64,000 bases of DNA, from the NCBI GenBank assembly GCA_028713655.1, contig JAQTNW010000008.1, forward strand, positions 18,638 through 82,637. The letters run 5' to 3'. The DNA comes from Candidatus Methylacidiphilales bacterium. GTDB lineage: Bacteria; Verrucomicrobiota; Verrucomicrobiia; Methylacidiphilales; JAAUTS01. Of this stretch, positions 18,566-27,576 are shown piece by piece. Position numbers and translations under genes: made by a program. Positions within the stretch are counted from its first letter, which is position 1; the number at the start of each line of letters is the position of its first letter. The notes beneath the pieces are model-generated. The model was given only the letters and a program-made list of their open reading frames with translations. It was not told where the DNA came from and did no database searches.

Positions 18566-18651
18566 GCAGCATTTCCTTTGTTCTCTCTTCCAGTTTTACG
18601 GGATCAATATAATAGGCATCTTCACGGCCTGCCGCCGTCCCGCGAAAAAAT

Positions 18652-19743
18652 TCATAATTTTGGCCCTGCAAATAGCTCATGCAACGGTGCCGCCATCGAT
18701 GACACGTTTAAATACTCAGATGCCATGCCAACCGCTTCTGAGCGCATGGTACGGCAGACCGATTCCGGCGCGACAAGCGCTTTTCGAACCACATTTCCCC
18801 ATCCATCCGCCCCGGCCAGCAGGCAATTACGATCATTCTCCAACGGTAAATTGTAAATCCATTCGTGCTCAAGAATCGGCACTGCTCCACACAGCAAACT
18901 CTCGGCAACGCGGTGAGTCCAATAATCCCAGCCCTGCGGACAAAGGCAAAAATCGGACTCGCGCAGCATTCCTGCATACTCCGCAGGACTCAAGCCCCTT
19001 GCAGCATCATGATCTCCGTATTCAATCCAAAGAACATGCCTTTTATCCGGCGCCAGCAACTCTCCGTGCCAGTTTTTATGAACCACAACATCCGGAAATG
19101 ATTGAATGACTTTTTCCACATCTCTGAGAATCCGGCATCTGGCTTCGGGATTCTCATTGCCGATGAAAGTCAGCCGGAATTTGCGCGATAATTCCGGCAG
19201 CACGGACTGAAACAGAAGCTCCATCAAACCCGTATCGCTCAGATATTGCGGATGTATATAAGGGCTGTGAAAGACCTTTGTCTTTAGGAAAAAATAAGGA
19301 CTTCGAGTGGAGGCCCCGGCTTGGAATATTACGAAGTCCGCCTTAAGCCAATATGGGAAATTATAAATCAGTTCTGCGGCACGAACTTTCAGGCCTTCTT
19401 TAAAGTAATAGTAGTCGCTTAAAAGGCCCAGCCGTCGGCTCCGGGCCGCCCAGGCATTCAAATTCCCGTTCCACAGGAACCTACCCCTGGCCAGCCTGAG
19501 TATCAGGCAATCGGAATCTCTGGCGGGCGCATCTTCTGTAAGAATTTCCACAAAATCCAGTTTCTCCAGGCGCGCCAGGGCGCCCGGATGTTCCGAACCT
19601 GCAGGCGCTTTGTCTTTCCGGCAGGTAAGAATCAAAATGCGGCGGCCGGGCTTTTGGCCGATCAAAAAAACAAGATTTTCGATCACATGAGTAAGCCACG
19701 GGGTCTGAAAAACAAGGACTGTTTCCTTCCGTGCCGCCGTCAT
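18652..19743 (-). CDS. Exostosin-like (GT47-type) glycosyltransferase
   Basis: 363 residues; ATG overlaps the stop of the large AsnB fusion gene (ATGA). The assignment rests on the exostosin signature near the C-terminus, SDFCLCPQGWDYWTHRVAES followed by LLCGAVPILEHEW, which is where the donor nucleotide binds in GT47 enzymes. The N-terminal part is not recognisable at sequence level. Proteins with this signature occur as uncommon members of bacterial polysaccharide loci and transfer hexuronic acid, galactose or related sugars in their eukaryotic relatives. Cytoplasmic, no signal peptide seen. The donor is unknown. Confidence 0.72.
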   Translation of the reverse strand: MTAARKETVLVFQTPWLTHVIENLVFLIGQKPGRRILILTCRKDKAPAGSEHPGALARLEKLDFVEILTEDAPARDSDCLILRLARGRFLWNGNLNAWAARSRRLGLLSDYYYFKEGLKVRAAELIYNFPYWLKADFVIFQAGASTRSPYFFLKTKVFHSPYIHPQYLSDTGLMELLFQSVLPELSRKFRLTFIGNENPEARCRILRDVEKVIQSFPDVVVHKNWHGELLAPDKRHVLWIEYGDHDAARGLSPAEYAGMLRESDFCLCPQGWDYWTHRVAESLLCGAVPILEHEWIYNLPLENDRNCLLAGADGWGNVVRKALVAPESVCRTMRSEAVGMASEYLNVSSMAAPLHELFAGPKL

Positions 19744-22700
19744 GTGTTTTCATCCCGTACAATTTCATAGACCTGCCGGGTTTCGGCCCCCACGCGCTCC
19801 CAGGAGGTATATTGACGCCATTCTTTTGATAGCTCATAATCGCCCCCCAAAGAGACGGCCTTCGACAGAACAAGGTCAAAGTGCTCATCCATATCGTCAT
19901 AGCGCAAAACCAGCGGATGCGGTTCCATCAAATCGACCGTATGGCAGCGGCTGGGCAGCAAGACCGGAAGTCCCCAGGACCGCGCCAGGCATGCCGCGCC
20001 GGAAGTCAGAATCCTCCGGTAATTGCACAGCACGGCATCAGCGGCATCAAGCCATGTGGCTACTTCAAGGTCATTCAAACGACCTTCCCGCAACAGAATG
20101 GATGGCGTATCGTCGGCCAGTTTTTTCAATTGCGCCAGGTAGGCTGGGTTTCCGCAAGCGCCAACAATGGCCAGCGTCACGTCCGGCCGGTACTGCTTCC
20201 ACCATTCGACCACTTCTTCTATTCCTTTGTAAGGCGCAACCGCCCCGAGCATCAGGCATAATTTCCCGTTGCCAAATCCGAGCGTACGGCGGGCCTCCCT
20301 TTGGCTTCCGGGCTGGCCATACGCAACGCTCAGATCCCCGTGCGGAATCACAAAAATCCGTTCGCCAGGCAATTCAAATTCATCTTTTACAAGGCCGGCT
20401 GCGGCAGGCGAATGCGCGATCACTGCGGATGCATTTTTATAGCAGAGCGTCATGTTTCTCAGGACCATGGCATCCACTTCCGTGTCATGCGGCCATAGGT
20501 TGTGGGCCGTGAGAATGATCCGGCATTTTTGACCGGCCAACTTCAAATCGAGCGGAAAACGCAAGCGCCGTATGAACGTGTGAACTCCCCCGCGGGCGCT
20601 GTAGTAAGCTTCCGGCCAATGCAAATGAAGCAGGGCGCCGGGATAAAGCCGCACCATGCGGAAAAGGGGAAGTACCCGTCGATAATGTTTCAAATAAATC
20701 AAATCGGCCCCATCCTGTTCCATCGCATTCCCAAGCAGTTGTTGGTAGGGATTGGCCTCACGATAATCTGGCGCGACAATCACCCGAATCCGCGCGGGTT
20801 TCTCCGCCGTTTTGCCTTGTGAGGGGGTTTCGGCGTCCGTTGACAAATGTGGAGAAAGACCTGAATGCGCTTGGAATCGCGGACGGATTTTGTTCCAACG
20901 TTCATACAACCAAAGGGAATAAAAAACATGCGAAAGCTCCTCACCCGCAAGAAAGCGGTTCCAAGCCTTGCGCACCCTTAGAGGATCCAGGTAGTCGCGA
21001 TAGGCCGCATCCCTGCAGAAAAGATCATGTTCAACTGCGGGCCGGAGCTTGCCCCGCAACCAATAAGCCAGCGCAAAAGCAAAGCCGTTTTTGGGAGTAT
21101 CGGCGGCATGGGGCATGCGTCTTGCCAGGCATGAACGCAGCAGCAATTTGCCCGAGCCGTTTTTCACATCAATCAGCATTTCCGATGGAATTCGCGACGC
21201 AATCTCCGCCACTTCCATGTCCAAAAAGGGGCAGCGCAATTCTACGGATGCCGCCATGCTCATCTTGTCCGCTTTCTGCAGCAGGAATTCCGGCAATTGC
21301 CAGGATATGTCAAACATCTGGGCATCCTGCACGGGATTCGGCTGTTGGCTGCAGATGGACCCGCCATACATATTACATCGCTCCAAAAACCATTCCTGCT
21401 GCTCTCTATTCCAGCAGGCTGGATGCAAAAAATTTCCAGGCAACCCTTCCGCCCTGAGGGACACCAGTTCGGCCGCCCGGTTCAAGCTGATGCGCTTCCT
21501 CATTCTATCCCAGCGACTCGTTGGAAACGGCCTGCCCGGCGGCACGAGCAAACCAAGATATTTCCGGAGAAAATCGGAACGCTTCAATGTTGCGGAAATT
21601 CCGGCATAGCGCTGCCCGTAACCGGCGAGCAATTCATCGGAGCCCTCGCCTCCAAACAGCACGGTGACATGCCGAGAGGCCAACTGGCAGATGCGCAGGA
21701 CGGCAAAGGCCGCGGGGTCCGCCACCGGTTCGTCCAAATGCCATGCAACCTCATCGATTGATTCCTCCAAATCCTTCGCTTTCAAAACTGTTTCAAAGTG
21801 CTGCATGCCCAGCATTTCAGAAACCTTTCTGGCGCCGCCCAGTTCCGAATCGCTGTCTTCAAACCCCACAGTAAAGGAACTCAAATTCCGCTTGCCGCTG
21901 AGATAGGCGTAATTGGCAAGCGTGCAACTGTCCACACCGCTGCTTAGCAAGACGCCCACCGGCACATCCGCCTGCATATGGCGGTGGGTGGAGTCCATGA
22001 GAGCCGAATCCAGCATTTCTATTGCTGTCTGGTAATCGATTCCACCAAAGGAGCCGCCAAACTCCATCCTCCAATAGCGTTGCGGCTTGCCAGCATAAAA
22101 CGGAGCAAGAGACACGGCCAATATTTCACCCGGACCCAATTTTTGAATCTCCTTGAAATGCGTGGCCGGCGCAGGCAACGAATGCCACGTCAAATAATCA
22201 GGCAGGGCTTCGGGATTAAGCGTGGAACCGACAAACGGAAGTGCAAGAAGCGCCTTGATTTCCGAAGCAAAGGCAAAGTGCCCGGGAGAAACATGATAAT
22301 AAAGCGGCTTTTGTCCAAAATGGTCCCGTGCGAGCAGCAAGCGTGATTTTTTCAGGTCCAAAATGCAAAAAGCAAACATGCCGCGCAACTGGCCAACCAG
22401 TTTGTCTTCGGATTCTTCATACAGATGCACCAGGACTTCAGTGTCCGTTTGTGTTTTAAAATGATGCCCGCGCCCCTCAAGCAGCACGCGCAATTCCTTG
22501 TAGTTGTAAATTTCACCGTTGAAAATCACCGCAACATCATGCCGCTCATTCCAAATGGGTTGGGTTCCCCCCGGAAGATCGATGATTCCAAGCCTGCGCA
22601 TCCCAAATTGAACGGGGATGCGGGCATCCTGGTACAATCCTTCGCCATCCGGACCGCGGTGCCGCATCCGATCCAGCATGCCTTCCAGCAGGCTGCGCGA

Positions 22701-22748
22701 TTCCACGCGCGTTAATCCGGCGTCAAAAAATCCGGCTATTCCACACAT
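19740..22748 (-). CDS. Asparagine synthetase B-type amidotransferase fused to a GT4-like glycosyltransferase
   Basis: 1002 residues in one open frame. Residues 1-210 are a class II glutamine amidotransferase: Cys2 in MCGIAGFFDAG, RHRGPDGEG, FNGEIYNYKEL and TDTEVLVHLYEE. Residues about 230-626 are the synthetase domain with the PP-loop LLSSGVDSCTLAN near 268 and FGGEGSDELLAGY. A linker of about 22 residues rich in Thr, Ser and Lys follows, then residues 649-1002 are a GT-B enzyme beginning RVIVAPDYREANPYQ, with LHLHWPEAYY, ILTAHNLWPHDT and LMLGAVAPYKGIEEV. Stand-alone AsnB proteins of about 620 residues are common in such loci and probably amidate a uronic acid or another carboxylate; the fused transferase could act on the same residue. 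First gene of the minus-strand run; it faces the methyltransferase across 41 bases. Confidence 0.9.
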   Translation of the reverse strand: MCGIAGFFDAGLTRVESRSLLEGMLDRMRHRGPDGEGLYQDARIPVQFGMRRLGIIDLPGGTQPIWNERHDVAVIFNGEIYNYKELRVLLEGRGHHFKTQTDTEVLVHLYEESEDKLVGQLRGMFAFCILDLKKSRLLLARDHFGQKPLYYHVSPGHFAFASEIKALLALPFVGSTLNPEALPDYLTWHSLPAPATHFKEIQKLGPGEILAVSLAPFYAGKPQRYWRMEFGGSFGGIDYQTAIEMLDSALMDSTHRHMQADVPVGVLLSSGVDSCTLANYAYLSGKRNLSSFTVGFEDSDSELGGARKVSEMLGMQHFETVLKAKDLEESIDEVAWHLDEPVADPAAFAVLRICQLASRHVTVLFGGEGSDELLAGYGQRYAGISATLKRSDFLRKYLGLLVPPGRPFPTSRWDRMRKRISLNRAAELVSLRAEGLPGNFLHPACWNREQQEWFLERCNMYGGSICSQQPNPVQDAQMFDISWQLPEFLLQKADKMSMAASVELRCPFLDMEVAEIASRIPSEMLIDVKNGSGKLLLRSCLARRMPHAADTPKNGFAFALAYWLRGKLRPAVEHDLFCRDAAYRDYLDPLRVRKAWNRFLAGEELSHVFYSLWLYERWNKIRPRFQAHSGLSPHLSTDAETPSQGKTAEKPARIRVIVAPDYREANPYQQLLGNAMEQDGADLIYLKHYRRVLPLFRMVRLYPGALLHLHWPEAYYSARGGVHTFIRRLRFPLDLKLAGQKCRIILTAHNLWPHDTEVDAMVLRNMTLCYKNASAVIAHSPAAAGLVKDEFELPGERIFVIPHGDLSVAYGQPGSQREARRTLGFGNGKLCLMLGAVAPYKGIEEVVEWWKQYRPDVTLAIVGACGNPAYLAQLKKLADDTPSILLREGRLNDLEVATWLDAADAVLCNYRRILTSGAACLARSWGLPVLLPSRCHTVDLMEPHPLVLRYDDMDEHFDLVLSKAVSLGGDYELSKEWRQYTSWERVGAETRQVYEIVRDENT

Positions 22749-22789
22749 AATCTTTTAAATTCCGATGACGGTGTTATAATTGGTTCAGG

Positions 22790-23539
22790 ATGGAACCCAA
22801 TGAATACGAAGTCATGCGCTCCGTCGAGGACATCCATTGGTGGTACAGGGGCCTGCGCTTTTTGCTTCTCAACGCCCTTGCGCGCCATGCCGGCGCCGCC
22901 ACCGGTGCGAAGCTGCTGGATGCCGGTTGCGGCACTGGCGCCAACTACGAGGCCATCAGACGTTTTTTCCCGCAAATAAAACCGGTGGGCATGGACATCA
23001 GTCCGCTTGCCTTGCAATATTCCGCCGCCCGTGTGCCCGGATTCTTCCTCCAGGCCTCGGTGGAATGCCTGCCGTTTCCGGAAGACACCTTTGAATTCAT
23101 TGTTTCGATGGATGTCCTGTATCATGAAAGGGTGGATCCCGCGCTTGCACTGCGTGATTTTTTCCGCGTCCTTAAACCGGGAGGAGCCTTGCTGCTGAAT
23201 CTGCCGGCTTTTTCCTGGCTCTCCGGCGAGCATGACCGCGCGGTCCACGCAGGCCGGCGCTTCCATCCGGACAGGCTTGCCGACTCCCTGCGTGAGGCCG
23301 GGTTTCAAGTTGAAACCATGACGTGTTGGAACAGCCTGCTGCTGCTCCCCATCTGGTTGTGGAGGCGTCTCGATGCATGGTCCAACCATGACAAACCCCA
23401 TTCCGATTTGACTCCCGACAACTCCTGGGTCAATCAAATATTGGCATGGTGGATCCGGATCGAAGTTCGTTTGGCCTTGAAATTCGGCCTTCCGCTCGGA
23501 GTATCCGTCTTTACCGTGGCCAGAAAAATGCCAACTTGA
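22790..23539 (+). CDS. Class I SAM-dependent methyltransferase
   Basis: 249 residues. Methyltransf_11-type fold: motif I KLLDAGCGTGANYEAI, the acidic end of strand 2 in VGMDISPLAL, motif post-I FEFIVSMDVLYHERVDP, and the FFRVLKPGGALLLNLPAF loop. The C-terminal 70 residues carry an aromatic, Trp-rich segment (LLPIWLWRRLDAW and ILAWWIRIEVRLAL) that may sit at the membrane. It could methylate a sugar or lipid intermediate. The Shine-Dalgarno is poor (AGG touches the ATG). Divergent from the AsnB fusion gene; the 41-base gap must hold both start regions. Confidence 0.82.
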   Translation: MEPNEYEVMRSVEDIHWWYRGLRFLLLNALARHAGAATGAKLLDAGCGTGANYEAIRRFFPQIKPVGMDISPLALQYSAARVPGFFLQASVECLPFPEDTFEFIVSMDVLYHERVDPALALRDFFRVLKPGGALLLNLPAFSWLSGEHDRAVHAGRRFHPDRLADSLREAGFQVETMTCWNSLLLLPIWLWRRLDAWSNHDKPHSDLTPDNSWVNQILAWWIRIEVRLALKFGLPLGVSVFTVARKMPT

Positions 23540-23584
23540 CAGGGTCATGACAGCAACATCCTTACCGGGAACGAATACTCCTTT

Positions 23585-24517
23585 ATGAAGCCAGCACTCA
23601 GCATTGTCATTCCCGTTTATAATAGTGAATCAACACTTCAACGCCTCGTGGACCAATTGGCCCGGCTGAAAATTCCGGGTGGCAAGGAGTTGATCCTTGT
23701 AAATGACGGAAGCCGGGATGCCTCCGCCGAAACTTGCATGCAACTGGCGAAAACTTCGATGTTTCCGATAACAGTGGTTGATCTTGCGCGAAACTACGGC
23801 GAGCACAATGCGGTTCTGGCGGGTTTGCATCAAGTCCGGGGGAAGCACACAATCATCATGGATGACGATTTTCAAAATCCTCCCGCTGAAATCGCGCGCC
23901 TGCTGCAACATGCGCAAAAGACCAACTGCGATGTGGTGTACACCTACTATGACGGGAAAAAACATTCGCTTTGGCGCAATTTCGGCAGTTGGCTGACGAA
24001 TCGCATGGCAGACTTTGTTCTGGATAAACCCAAAGGGCTTTACCTCTCAAGTTTCAAATGCCTCAATGCCCTTGTCGTGCAGGAAATCATCAAATACCGC
24101 GGCCCTTTTCCGTACATCGACGGCCTGATCCTGCAGGTCAGTCGAAAAATAAACAGCATTCTGGTTGCGCACTCGCCCCGGATGGAAGGCAAAAGCGGAT
24201 ACACCTTGCGAAAATTGCTCCGGCTTTGGATGAGCATGTTGGTCAATTTTTCCATCATGCCGCTGCGCGTTTCCACCCTGTTGGGCATCGGCCTGGCCAT
24301 TGTCGGCTTTCTCGATGTGTTGGAGGTGGTCTGGGAAACGCTGACTTATCATACACCGGCTGGATGGGCGTCGTTGATGGCAGTCTTTTTGGTTTTTTCC
24401 GGAATCCAACTCATCATGCTCGGGCTCGTGGGCGAATATCTGGGCCGCATTTATCTTACCGTCAATTCCAAGCCCCAGTTTACGGTGCGGCGTCTTTGTC
24501 ATTCTAAGAAGCGCTAA
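23585..24517 (+). CDS. Membrane GT2 glycosyltransferase, ArnC/GtrB/DPM1-like
   Basis: 310 residues. N-terminal GT-A domain: LSIVIPVYNSESTLQRLVDQ, LVNDGSRDAS, LARNYGEHNAVLAGL (the conserved N-Y/F-G of DPM1-like enzymes) and IIMDDDFQNPP. Two C-terminal helices, VSTLLGIGLAIVGFLDVL and SLMAVFLVFSGIQLIMLGLV, precede GEYLGRIYLTVNSKPQF, the standard ending of the family. These enzymes make undecaprenyl-phosphate-linked sugars for transfer by GT-C proteins, such as the PMT-like gene at 27573 or the membrane protein at 14706 (inference). Convergent with the aminotransferase gene, with a 14-base overlap. Confidence 0.9.
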   Translation: MKPALSIVIPVYNSESTLQRLVDQLARLKIPGGKELILVNDGSRDASAETCMQLAKTSMFPITVVDLARNYGEHNAVLAGLHQVRGKHTIIMDDDFQNPPAEIARLLQHAQKTNCDVVYTYYDGKKHSLWRNFGSWLTNRMADFVLDKPKGLYLSSFKCLNALVVQEIIKYRGPFPYIDGLILQVSRKINSILVAHSPRMEGKSGYTLRKLLRLWMSMLVNFSIMPLRVSTLLGIGLAIVGFLDVLEVVWETLTYHTPAGWASLMAVFLVFSGIQLIMLGLVGEYLGRIYLTVNSKPQFTVRRLCHSKKR

Positions 24518-25622
24518 AACATTTGAGTGCGGCCGTCACCTGCGCGACCTCGCCTTCTCTGAGTTCCGGGTAAACCGGCAGACTGAGAATTCTTCCGGCT
24601 GCTGCTTCCGTATGCGGCAAGCCCGCCGGGTCGCAGGCATAACGGTGCAGGTAGGCAGGCTGGAGATGCACGGGGACGGGATATAAGATTGCCGTGGCAA
24701 CCTCATTGGCATTTAGATGCGCTTTCAGGGCGTCGCGCCGGGCGCAACTCACCACGTACTGATGATAGACATGCCGAAGGGTTGCCGGAGAAACTGCGGG
24801 CGGGATAATTGAAGTCCCCCTTAGCGCATCATCATAACGGGCGGCAATTTCCGCGCGGCGTTGGTTGTCGGCATCCAAATCCCGCAAGCGCACCCGTAAC
24901 AGGGCGGCCTGAAGCTCGTCCAGGCGGGAATTGACCCCCCGGGAAACACTGACATATCGTTCAATCCATCCATATTGCCGTATTTCACGGAACAATTCAG
25001 CCCTGTGTGCATCGCGGGTGAAAACCGCTCCTCCGTCGCCAAAAGCGCCCAGGTTTTTGGTCGGATAAAAGCTGAAGGCTGCAGCGTCACCGAAAGTTCC
25101 CGCTTTGCCGCTCCGGTCCGCCGCGCCATGCGCCTGTGCGCAGTCTTCGACCAAAAGCAATCCGCGTTTTTGGGTGATTTCCAGAATGCGTTCCATGTTT
25201 GCGGGCTGCCCGTACAGGTGGACGGCCACCACGGCTTTTGGCTTTTTGGACACAAAGGCACCGGCCACACGTTCCAATGATTCGGGACAAAGCGTGTAAG
25301 AAGCAGGCTCGATGTCCGCAAACACCGGCTCCGCGCCACAGCGCTCAATTGCGGCAATCGTGGCAACCGCCGTATGTGAAACCGTGATGACCGAATCCCC
25401 GGGACCGACACCGAGTGAACGCAAGGCAATCTCGATTGCATCCGTGCCCGATCCCACGCCAACCGTATGGCCACCTCCCATGTATGCCGAAAACTCCCGT
25501 TCGAAAGCCTCCACTTCCTGTCCCAGGATAAACCATCCGGAATCAAGAACCCTCCTGAAGGCAAGGTCAAAGGCCTCTTTGTTTCCGGCATAGATCCGTT
25601 TGAAATCGGCGGTTGGAATCAT
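24504..25622 (-). CDS. DegT/DnrJ/EryC1/StrS-family aminotransferase
   Basis: 372 residues. PLP-dependent sugar aminotransferase fold: GWFILGQEVEAFEREFSAYM, VGVGSGTDAIEIALRSLGV, VAVHLYGQPANMERI, LVEDCAQAHGA and the PLP lysine in FSFYPTKNLGAFGDGGAV. The family aminates 3- or 4-keto nucleotide sugars. The adjacent epimerase-like protein could provide a keto-sugar, and the pair would then make an amino sugar donor for the glycan, although no complete pathway is visible in the window. Last gene of the long minus-strand run; six bases separate it from the epimerase-like gene. Confidence 0.93.
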   Translation of the reverse strand: MIPTADFKRIYAGNKEAFDLAFRRVLDSGWFILGQEVEAFEREFSAYMGGGHTVGVGSGTDAIEIALRSLGVGPGDSVITVSHTAVATIAAIERCGAEPVFADIEPASYTLCPESLERVAGAFVSKKPKAVVAVHLYGQPANMERILEITQKRGLLLVEDCAQAHGAADRSGKAGTFGDAAAFSFYPTKNLGAFGDGGAVFTRDAHRAELFREIRQYGWIERYVSVSRGVNSRLDELQAALLRVRLRDLDADNQRRAEIAARYDDALRGTSIIPPAVSPATLRHVYHQYVVSCARRDALKAHLNANEVATAILYPVPVHLQPAYLHRYACDPAGLPHTEAAAGRILSLPVYPELREGEVAQVTAALKCFSAS

Positions 25623-25628
25623 TATGAA

Positions 25629-26612
25629 TTACAAGTAATGCTCCATGTTCCTGCGGTAATAATCCAATGTACAACTGAGCGAATCCGCAAGCGTCGTGCG
25701 AGGCTCCCAGCCAAGCGTCTCTTTAATATGCCCGTAATTTCCATAGTAATCTCCGATATCGATCCGTTTCCGGTCATCAGGATATTTTTTGATCTCATAG
25801 TGACCCGATCCGTGAATTTTTATCAGGAGTTCCGCAACATGCCTTAAGGAGACCGGCGGAGCTGAGCCCAAATTGAAGATTTCGCCGTGGGCTTTTTCGT
25901 TGGTAGCGGCCAGTAAAAAGGCGTCCACCACATCACCGACATGATTAAAATCACGAAGCTGTTCCCCACCCCACACTTCAAAATCCCGTCCTTCAAGCAG
26001 CCGACGGATCCAGATGCCGACAAATGTCTGACGCGCATCCTTGATGCGCATCCCTGGGCCGATGGTATTTGTGAGCCGCAACGAACTGGAGCGGATGTCG
26101 TACACGTTGTTGTAAAGAATGTGATACCACTCACCCGCCATTTTGTTGATCCCGTTGACATCGACCGGCCGCAATAGATGCTTTTCATCAACGGGCAGAT
26201 AGTCCGGGCGTCCATAAAGCTGGCGCGTACTGGCAAAGACAATTTTTATCGAGGGGTTCACTTTGCGGCAAACTTCCAGAATGGAAAGCTGGGCCTGGCA
26301 ATTGATTTCCAAGTCAGTGAACGGATCTTCCATCGAGTCGAGGTGACTGGTCTGGCCGGCAAGATTAAACAGATAATCCTTGCCTTGGACAAGTTGTTCG
26401 AGGCTTGCGGCATCCCGCACATCGGAAATGTTAACGTGGACTTCCTTTTCAATGTCGTGAATGTTAAACCTGTTTCCGCCGTAAGCGGGGATCAGGCTGT
26501 CAACCAGCGTGACATCCGCCCCAAGCGCGACAAGGCGCCTGGCGAGGTTGGATCCGATGAATCCCAACCCACCGGTGATAATGATCTTGCTGTTGAAATA
26601 ATCGGATTCCAC
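25629..26612 (-). CDS. NAD-dependent epimerase/dehydratase-family protein with altered active site
   Basis: About 327 residues from the GTG at 26612, which puts the Rossmann strand near the N-terminus (KIIITGGLGFIGSNLARRL); an ATG at 26675 would give a 348-residue form that overlaps the gene upstream. Motifs: the NAD-binding GGLGFIGS, IKIVFASTRQLYGRPDYLP with the catalytic-type Ser/Thr, and DVNGINKMAGEWYHILY, where the usual Tyr of Y-x3-K is Asn. The C-terminal half has RLTNTIGPGMRIKDARQTF and DYYGNYGHIKETLGW. From memory, proteins with this Asn variant occur in other exopolysaccharide loci, so it may be a genuine subfamily rather than decay. Reaction unknown. Confidence 0.82.
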   Translation of the reverse strand: MESDYFNSKIIITGGLGFIGSNLARRLVALGADVTLVDSLIPAYGGNRFNIHDIEKEVHVNISDVRDAASLEQLVQGKDYLFNLAGQTSHLDSMEDPFTDLEINCQAQLSILEVCRKVNPSIKIVFASTRQLYGRPDYLPVDEKHLLRPVDVNGINKMAGEWYHILYNNVYDIRSSSLRLTNTIGPGMRIKDARQTFVGIWIRRLLEGRDFEVWGGEQLRDFNHVGDVVDAFLLAATNEKAHGEIFNLGSAPPVSLRHVAELLIKIHGSGHYEIKKYPDDRKRIDIGDYYGNYGHIKETLGWEPRTTLADSLSCTLDYYRRNMEHYL

Positions 26613-26643
26613 AAGCGCTATTCTTTCCAATGCCGGGTTCCTG

Positions 26644-27576
26644 TCACGCCCGTCCATGATGTGAATTCGTGCCATTGCCTGGCAACAAGATTTTTTTCAG
26701 CCTGCGCATGCCTTCGCCATAAAATCGGTCCCGAACCGCTCCGACATAGTGGCGGGCAATGGCTCCGGGTCGGGCATTCCAAGCCAGCGAAACTTCGTAT
26801 TCCGCAGGCAGCAGCCCTCCTCGCCCGTAACGAGAAGCGCAGAGAGCAAAGAGCGTTTGTTCCACCCGCCACAGGTTGTCCTGCAACATCGGCGTGCGCG
26901 CGAGGCATTCTTCGCAAAATGCAAGATCAATAGCATGTCGGTAGATCAAGCAGACGCCGCTGTTGACTTTCGGCCAGAGTTTTATTCCCCACACTGCTTC
27001 CGCTTCCTTTGGATCAACCAACGAGGCTTCCTCCACATCCTGGTTAAACCAGCACCCCTCGGATCCTTCATCCACCCAACGCAGCATCTCGGCCGGTTTT
27101 GAAAAAAAGAGCACGTCTGCATCCAGCAGGATAATTCGCTCCTGCTCCGCAAGGACAGGAACATCAAAAATTTTCCGCCCCAAGGGATGGCGCGTGCGGT
27201 ATTGGCGGCATAATGGAAACTGGGCCAGAACCGTTGCCATCCGATCGTCCGCTTCCGCTCTTTCAACCAAACGCGACTTGGTAAAAGCCTGCAAATAACG
27301 GGTGGTCTCGCTGCGGTCCAAAGTCCCATCATCGTGCAGTACCACTTCCCAATTGCGTCCGGTCCAGGCAAACCAACTGGCCAGCATCCAGCGGGCCAGG
27401 CGAAACTGTTCCCGCCCGGTAAAAACATGGACGGCCACCGGCTGTAGCGGATGCTTCGCATTGTGATTTTTCCAGCCCTTCATGCGGCCGCAAACCTGAT
27501 AGTCGTGCCAGGTCGCGCTCCATCCGCGGGCCCAGTCCCTCCGGAACAACCACCAAAGCCGTCCGGGACGAATCAT
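26644..27576 (-). CDS. GT-A-type glycosyltransferase of uncertain family, paralogue of the truncated gene at 30342
   Basis: 310 residues from MIRPGRLWW; the ATG overlaps the stop of the PMT-like gene (ATGA). A GT-A fold is suggested by VHVFTGREQFRLARWML, WEVVLHDDGTLDRSETTRY, a DxD metal site in IILLDADVLFFSKP and VNSGVCLIYRHAIDLAF. The DADVLFF and NSG motifs resemble GT8 enzymes, but the assignment is loose. The truncated gene at 30342-30992 has the same motifs in the same order (MRPGRLWWWIQRD, LHDDGTLTPE, LLDSDVLFFQKP), showing a duplication. Sugar unknown. Confidence 0.72.
   Translation of the reverse strand: MIRPGRLWWLFRRDWARGWSATWHDYQVCGRMKGWKNHNAKHPLQPVAVHVFTGREQFRLARWMLASWFAWTGRNWEVVLHDDGTLDRSETTRYLQAFTKSRLVERAEADDRMATVLAQFPLCRQYRTRHPLGRKIFDVPVLAEQERIILLDADVLFFSKPAEMLRWVDEGSEGCWFNQDVEEASLVDPKEAEAVWGIKLWPKVNSGVCLIYRHAIDLAFCEECLARTPMLQDNLWRVEQTLFALCASRYGRGGLLPAEYEVSLAWNARPGAIARHYVGAVRDRFYGEGMRRLKKILLPGNGTNSHHGRA

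Noticed and set aside
22736..23548. 270-codon minus-strand open frame over the methyltransferase
   Set aside because: The plus strand has clear SAM-binding motifs; the antisense product has none.
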